Source: Blastomussa wellsi
Lineage: Eukaryota > Cnidaria > Anthozoa > Scleractinia > Plerogyridae
Direction of reading: 5' to 3'
Length of the DNA stretch: 64,000 nucleotides
NCBI GenBank assembly: GCA_947652115.1
Contig: OX393564.1
Location: 9,246,016-9,310,015, forward strand
Shown: piece after piece, positions 31,901 through 38,055 of the stretch
How the letters are laid out: each line of letters starts with the position of its first letter
Position numbering within the stretch: the stretch's first letter is position 1
Translations under genes and position numbers: made by a program
The notes under the pieces: model-generated
The model's database searches: none
What the model was told of the DNA's origin: nothing
The model's input: the letters and a program-made list of their open reading frames with translations, nothing else

Positions 31901-34900
31901 TGCTTCTGAGAGGACGACGAATCATTATACCTCCAAGGCTAAGAGCAGATGTATTAAGGCGTCTTCATGATGGTCATCAAGGGATTACCAAAACACGTGC
32001 GAATGCGGCCTCCTAAGTGTGGTGGCCTGGAATCTCCCAAGACATTACAAGAATTGTGCAGAACTGTGCCATGTGTGAGAAATATCGCAGAGAACGCATT
32101 GTGCCAATGAAAGGTACTGAGTTTCCAGAACGACCGTGGAGCAGAGTTGGCGTAGACTTCTTTCAGCACAAGGATAAACATTACCTCCTAGCCGTATATT
32201 ACTTTTCAAGAGACGTAGAGATAAGTCAAGTGTCCAAGAATGTAACCTCTGCCCAGACTGTCCTGCAACTTAAGAGGATCTTCAGTCGACATGGGATTCC
32301 AGACATCTTATTTAGCGACAACGGCCCGCAGTTTGATTCACGCGAGTTCACCACCTTTTCCACAGACTGGCAGTTTCAGCACATAACCTCATCTCCAAGA
32401 TACCCCCAGTCCAACGGAGAAGTGGAAAGGGCGGTCCAAACTATGAAGACGGTCTTGAATAAGAGTAGTGACGAATACTTGGCCCTCCTGAACTACAGAG
32501 ATACTCCATTGCATCACGGTTACTCTCCAGCACAATTAAGCATAGGTCGGAAACTTCGTACTAGAGTCCCCTGTCACCCAGATGAACTGAAGCCAGAGAC
32601 CATAGACTATGATCACATCAGAAGAAAAGAGAAGGAGTACCGAGCTAAGATGAAATTCGATTATGACCATAGACACAAAGTAGTAGAGGGAAAGGAACTG
32701 TCACCCGGTGACCGTGTTTGGATTCCTGATCTGAAAGCAGAAGGGACAGTAATTAAGCAACACGAGTCTCCAAGATCAGTAGTCATACAGACCCGAAATG
32801 GCCAAGTGAGAAGGAATCGGCGGATGACACGAAGAGTTTTTGAGGAAAATCCTCCGGTCTCACCCCAGAATGAAGGCTATGAGAGCCGCGAGCCAATACC
32901 AAGAAGAGAGATGAACCCAGATGTACCCTCAGCTCCTGGAGCCAGCCAAGAAGACTATGAAGAACTATTTGTCCCTGAGGACCAACCAGCAGTAGACAAG
33001 CCCTTGCAGCCTGAACCTATGCTGACACGCCTTAGACCTAGAGGAGCTCTTAGAAGACCGGACAGACTTATTGAACAATGCTAAGATTAGTTTCACTCAG
33101 GACACTTGAGAACAGTGATGTCTTTATTGACATTTAAGTTAATTTAAAAACAAGGAAGATGTAGTAACATGAAGTCCTAACTGACCGCTGACCGGCAGTA
33201 GCGATGTCTCAGAGTTGTTCGTTGGTTCTAGCTGTATAAATCGATCGTATTAAAGCATGTCGTGTTTATGCCTGTCGTCTTGGTACCTTTACGGACCCAA
33301 CAATAACAACTCAAGATTCATTGTCCTAGCATGCTACAGGTCTCCAACCATAAATAAGCCAAGTAATTTTCTTCCATCACTATACTCTACAGCTGAAACT
33401 TTGTACAACATCAGAAACGAGCTGCTCATCATTGGTGATTTGAATTTTAACATGCTTGCTGCTGGAAATTCTGATCCAGATCCTCACTTGACTGAGTTTT
33501 GTGACCGTTTTTGTATGACTAATACAATTACTGAACCCACTCGCTTAACTAACTGCTCTATGTCCCTGATTGACCTCATCCTTACTAGTAACCCGGAATG
33601 CTTTGCTTTAAGTGGCACAATGAAATTAGGCCTGAGTGACCATGACTTGATCTACACTATTCGCAAGCAGAAATTGCTTGACCTCCACCAAAACTCATTG
33701 AATACCGGAGTATGAAGGGTTTCGATAAAGATTGTTATGTAGCTGATCTTAGTAAGATCCCCTGGGATTCAGCTTACATATATGATGACATTGATGATAT
33801 TTACGAGCACTGGCATCATCTATTTATTAACGTTGTTGATCAGCACTTACCATTCAAAAAGAAGTACATCAGAGGCGATCAGCTGCCCTGGATTAATCCC
33901 GAAATTTCCTCTGCAATTTCCAGGGCTACGTCAACAAACTGATAGATTCTCTGAATCCTAAGAAGACCACTGGTCCAGATAAAATATCACCAAGGGTTCT
34001 TACTGTCTCTTCTGAGGCATTGGCAGTACCACTTACCAACCTTATAAATCACTGCAGAACCATTCATGCTTGGCCAAGTTTGTGGAAACGCAGCAATGTG
34101 AGCCCCCTTTACAAGAAGGATAGTCCTACTGATAAGGTGAACTATCCTCCAGTGTCTGTGTTAACATGCTTCTCTAAAATCTTTGAAAGAGTTCTGCATG
34201 ACCAAATGTATGACTTTGCAAAGTTAATACTAAGTGATAGTCTATCTGGCTTTTTGAAAGGTCACTCATGTGCAACTGCTCTCCTTAAAATGACTGATGA
34301 TTTCAGAGCTTCTCTGGATAATAAGGATCATTGTATTGCCATTGCAGTGGATTTATCAAAGGCCTTTGACTCAATCTCTCACAGCCTACTTATTTCCAAG
34401 TTGAAAGCTTATGGCTTTACCGAAAGCGCAGTGAATCTTATTCGTTCTTATCTGCATAATAGGTTGCAACGAGTTAAGATCGGTAACAACTACTCAGACT
34501 GGAAAACAATCCAACATGGTGTTCCTCAAGGATCAATATTGGGACCTCTTCTATTCAACCTATTCATTAATGATCTCACTTACTGTTATGATTCCGCTTG
34601 AAAGATAATCACAAAGGTAGTTTAACCCCTGACTTAAATAAGGTGAATCCAGAACTTACAAGTGCCGTAGAAAAAACTGAGAGCACATGGAGTATAGCAC
34701 ATGTGATTGGCTATACCGAGTCACGTGATAATACGGTGCGTGACATAATAACGTTACACTTACTTTGTCAACGATGCTAAACTAAGGCTTTATGCTGATG
34801 ATACGACACTGCATCTGTCACACCCTAATCAATATGTGTTAGAGTCAAGATCTCAGAGCAAGTTCGATGTGCTCCAGTCATGGTTCAAGTGTAATTACTT

Positions 34901-37900
34901 AAGTATAAACGAATCTAAAACTAAAGTGTTGCCATTGGGTGACAATCCGCCATGCTATGAATTGTTTGCTGACCGTACTAGGCCACCCTTGGAAGTGGTA
35001 CACGATATGAAGTTACTAGGTGTAACTATTCTTATCTTTTAAAGCCCACATTAAATCTGTATGTAATAAGGTTAATGTCAAAGTTAGTGCTCTTAGGAGA
35101 GTTCGTAAATTCATACCTTCAGAAGTGATGGTCAATATTTACAAGGCCTTTATTTTACCACACTTAGAGTACTGAGCTCCAGTCTTAGTTGGGCTATCAT
35201 CTGGCCTTTCTAACAAACTGGAGTTTACTAATCAGTATGCCATTAGAACTCTTTTGAACATGGCTAAGTCAACCTCATATAGTACCCTACTTGACCATGT
35301 AGGACTAAAGACCCTAGAGCATCGCAGATATTCTTATGCTCTCTGCCTTTTTACAAATGTTTATACTATATGGGGCCGAATAACATTGGGGAGATGTTTT
35401 TATTTCGTACTAATAAATATGACCTCAGAGGCTTCTGCAAGCTTGATCAACCTACCTATTTTAGCAGATTCATGCATAGGTCATATCAGTCCGTCACTAC
35501 AAGATTATGGAATAATCTGCCTGACTATGTAAGGAGAGCTCCATCTCTTAATATTTTCAAATCAATGCTGGGTGAGGTCAACTTGACTACCAGAGTGGAG
35601 TGTGATTGTAACTTTTGTACATAGTTTGATTTTTTCCATAGCTTGTTTCCTCTTAGTCTTATTGATTCTTATTTACTATATATGTATTATAATTCCCATA
35701 TTATTTTAGAATTATTACTTATATTTTATTTATTTATTTTATTATTATCATTGCTCAGTTTGATATGTACTGTATTTATATTAATCTGGCACGTTCACGT
35801 TAACACGAGTGCTACTCATTACTGAAATGTGGATAAATAAATTACTACTACTACTAGAAACTGTTCAGCCTGGAAGATTTTAGAAAATGTGTAAGAGATC
35901 GCATTTACCTCCCAGTCGTTATCATTTGGCCCAATGCTTTCACTGGTTTTAATGAAGGGGCAGTTGAAGTTCATTCGCGTGGTTATTACACTGCAGTGTT
36001 TGTGTTCGTGCGATTCCGTGCGAGTGGACGCGGACGTAAACAACTTCTTCCACTGAGACATAGGATGTATTTTAAGAGGAGCTTTTCGTAACCTTGGGGA
36101 AGGTTCTGGCCATGCAAATCGTGTTGGAACATCACCAGACACCACATAAGCTCGTTATTTAACCGACTTTTCTAAGTTCTTCTACCCTGAAATGATGTAG
36201 TGAACAAACTTTAGTTCCTGCGGCGATCGCTAGCTCCTTTTCTTCGTCTCAACTACTTCCTCTTAGAGGTGAACGGTGAAAGATTTCTATCCCTTCTCCA
36301 GGCATTCAGAAACACAAAAACGCGTAGGTAGTGCGAAACAAAACGAACCAAATCGACAACGAAGCAAGACTTTCTGGTCAAGGGTCGGTCAAAACAAAAC
36401 ATCAAGGACTGACTAGCCTCGCTTTCATGCGACTCGTCCCGGGCGACAACCGAGTGATCCGCCACATTTGCATTCGGTGTATAGAAACCCATGCAACTCT
36501 TTTTTCGTAGTCAAAATGACTACCGGCATGGATCACTGGGCGCGTACGCCCGACGACGACGACGCCCCACGACATGGCGGCCATCCAGCAAATATCATAC
36601 AGTCTTTACAGCATATATCTTTCATATTGGACATTCATATTATAGCAAACAAGGTATGCTCTGACCAGTATCACGTGACCATATCGCAGACTCAAGTTTA
36701 GAACTCATCGAGGTCGCGTGTTTTTCGTTAAAGTTGACCGCTGACCAAGTGCTAGTTAGGGCTCATTTCAGGTTAACTTGTTGTAAATAGTTTTCTTGAA
36801 GCCGGCTAAAGCTAACCTAGGATTGAAAGTACATATTTTTTTCTTGTATACAAAATTTTTTCACTGCTTTTGTTTTGTGTAGTTTGAGATTAACCAACGG
36901 CCAAACAATATTCGTAAAAGTTACAAAACTCAATCAAAATTCTCGCTTATCCTGGGTTAGCTTAATCGGGCTTTGAACAACCCGACCTAGGAGCTCCGCT
37001 TTTAGGCTTGGCTAAATCTATATATTATATGAATCATTCCATGTACTTAATTTACATTCAACGTTTTTTGCAGATTATGGAGAATGCGGGCACTGTTCCA
37101 TCCCATGCTCCCTGGTAAAGTATCGGGCCGAAGTATCATACTCCACATTCCCCGATAGACTTTCCTCTGAGTTTTTTCGTCAATATTATTGCGACATAGG
37201 AGAGCAAAGGTATACGCAAACTGTCATTAATAATTGTTTTAATTCGTTTTCGATTTTAAAGATGGTATTTTGGTGGGGGAAAATTCGTTTTTGGATTTCG
37301 TGTTTTGGGGACATCAAAATCCGGATTTCAAAATCCAAATCTAGCCTTGGGAGGGGTGTGTTTTTGGGGTTAAGTCTTCACTAGGGACTGAGTCGGAGTA
37401 GTAAGTCGAGTCTTAAGAACAGTTACGACCTGTCTAAATCGAAAATCGGAGTCGTAAGTGGAGTCATTCAGCTCGATAACGCACATACAGCACCAATGCA
37501 AAGGCAGTTTTACTGTATGGTTCAGAGTCATGGCGAGTGACGGCAGCTTCTACAAAGCAAGTACAAACCTTTATGAACAAGTGTCCGAGGAGTATTCTGA
37601 GAGTATATTGACCTGAGGTGATCACCAACAATGATTTATTGACAAGAACTGATCAAGAGCCTATAATCACTCAACGGGGTAGTAGCCAATCAGAAGCCGA
37701 GAAAACATTGGATAGTTGGTCACATGTCCAAAAAGAACAATTCAGCGATCGACTTGAAATCGATGCATCTTTTCTTTGTTACGCAAATGAGTCAATGTAT
37801 TCAAAATGGCATAATTTGGTTTTATCAACTGGGTTGATAATGTCAATTGGCCACCGTAAAGAGATTCAAGAGCTGACGTTTCGAGCGTTAGCCCTTCGTC

Positions 37901-38010
37901 GATTCGCTCCGACGAAGAGCTAACGCTCGAAACGTCAGCTCTTGAATCTCTTTACGGTGGCCAATTGACATTATCAACCCAGTTGATAAAACCAAATTAT
38001 ATTGTTATAC

Positions 38011-38055
<45 letters not shown>

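Larger units (their letters stand above)
28666..33302 (+). mobile_element. Young Gypsy (Ty3-type) LTR retrotransposon
   Basis: 4637 bp with 143-bp LTRs (TG...CA) differing at a single base, 5-bp target duplication ATAAC, a primer-binding site TGGTGTCAGAAG just after the 5' LTR (matching a tRNA-Leu 3' end) and a purine-rich tract AAAAACAAGGAAGA before the 3' LTR. One gag-pol frame carries gag with zinc knuckles, aspartic protease, RT, RNase H and integrase in Ty3/Gypsy order, interrupted by one frameshift and two stops. Confidence 0.95.
28025..35857 (+). mobile_element. CR1-like LINE with N-terminal PHD finger, interrupted
   Basis: Coding order: PHD finger (28070-28260), endonuclease (28385-28660 and 33303-33712), reverse transcriptase (about 33950-35030) and C-terminal region to 35624. 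It ends in a (CTA)n tract at 35841-35857. It is split by a Gypsy element (28666-33302, 5-bp target duplication ATAAC) and a 172-bp hAT-like insertion (34585-34756). Multiple stops, frameshifts and an internal deletion near 33940 make it inactive. The 5' boundary is uncertain. Confidence 0.8.
22802..37073 (+). other. Intron 3 of the channel gene (14.3 kb)
   Basis: It runs from GTATGA to TTTGCAG and holds the MITE at 24630, the tRNA-like repeat at 25373, the minus-strand L1/Tx1 fragment, the CR1 LINE with its nested Gypsy and hAT-like insertions, and the inverted THAP-related arms. The stretch 22818-24600 shows no supported feature except a possible exon at 23990-24093. Confidence 0.75.
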
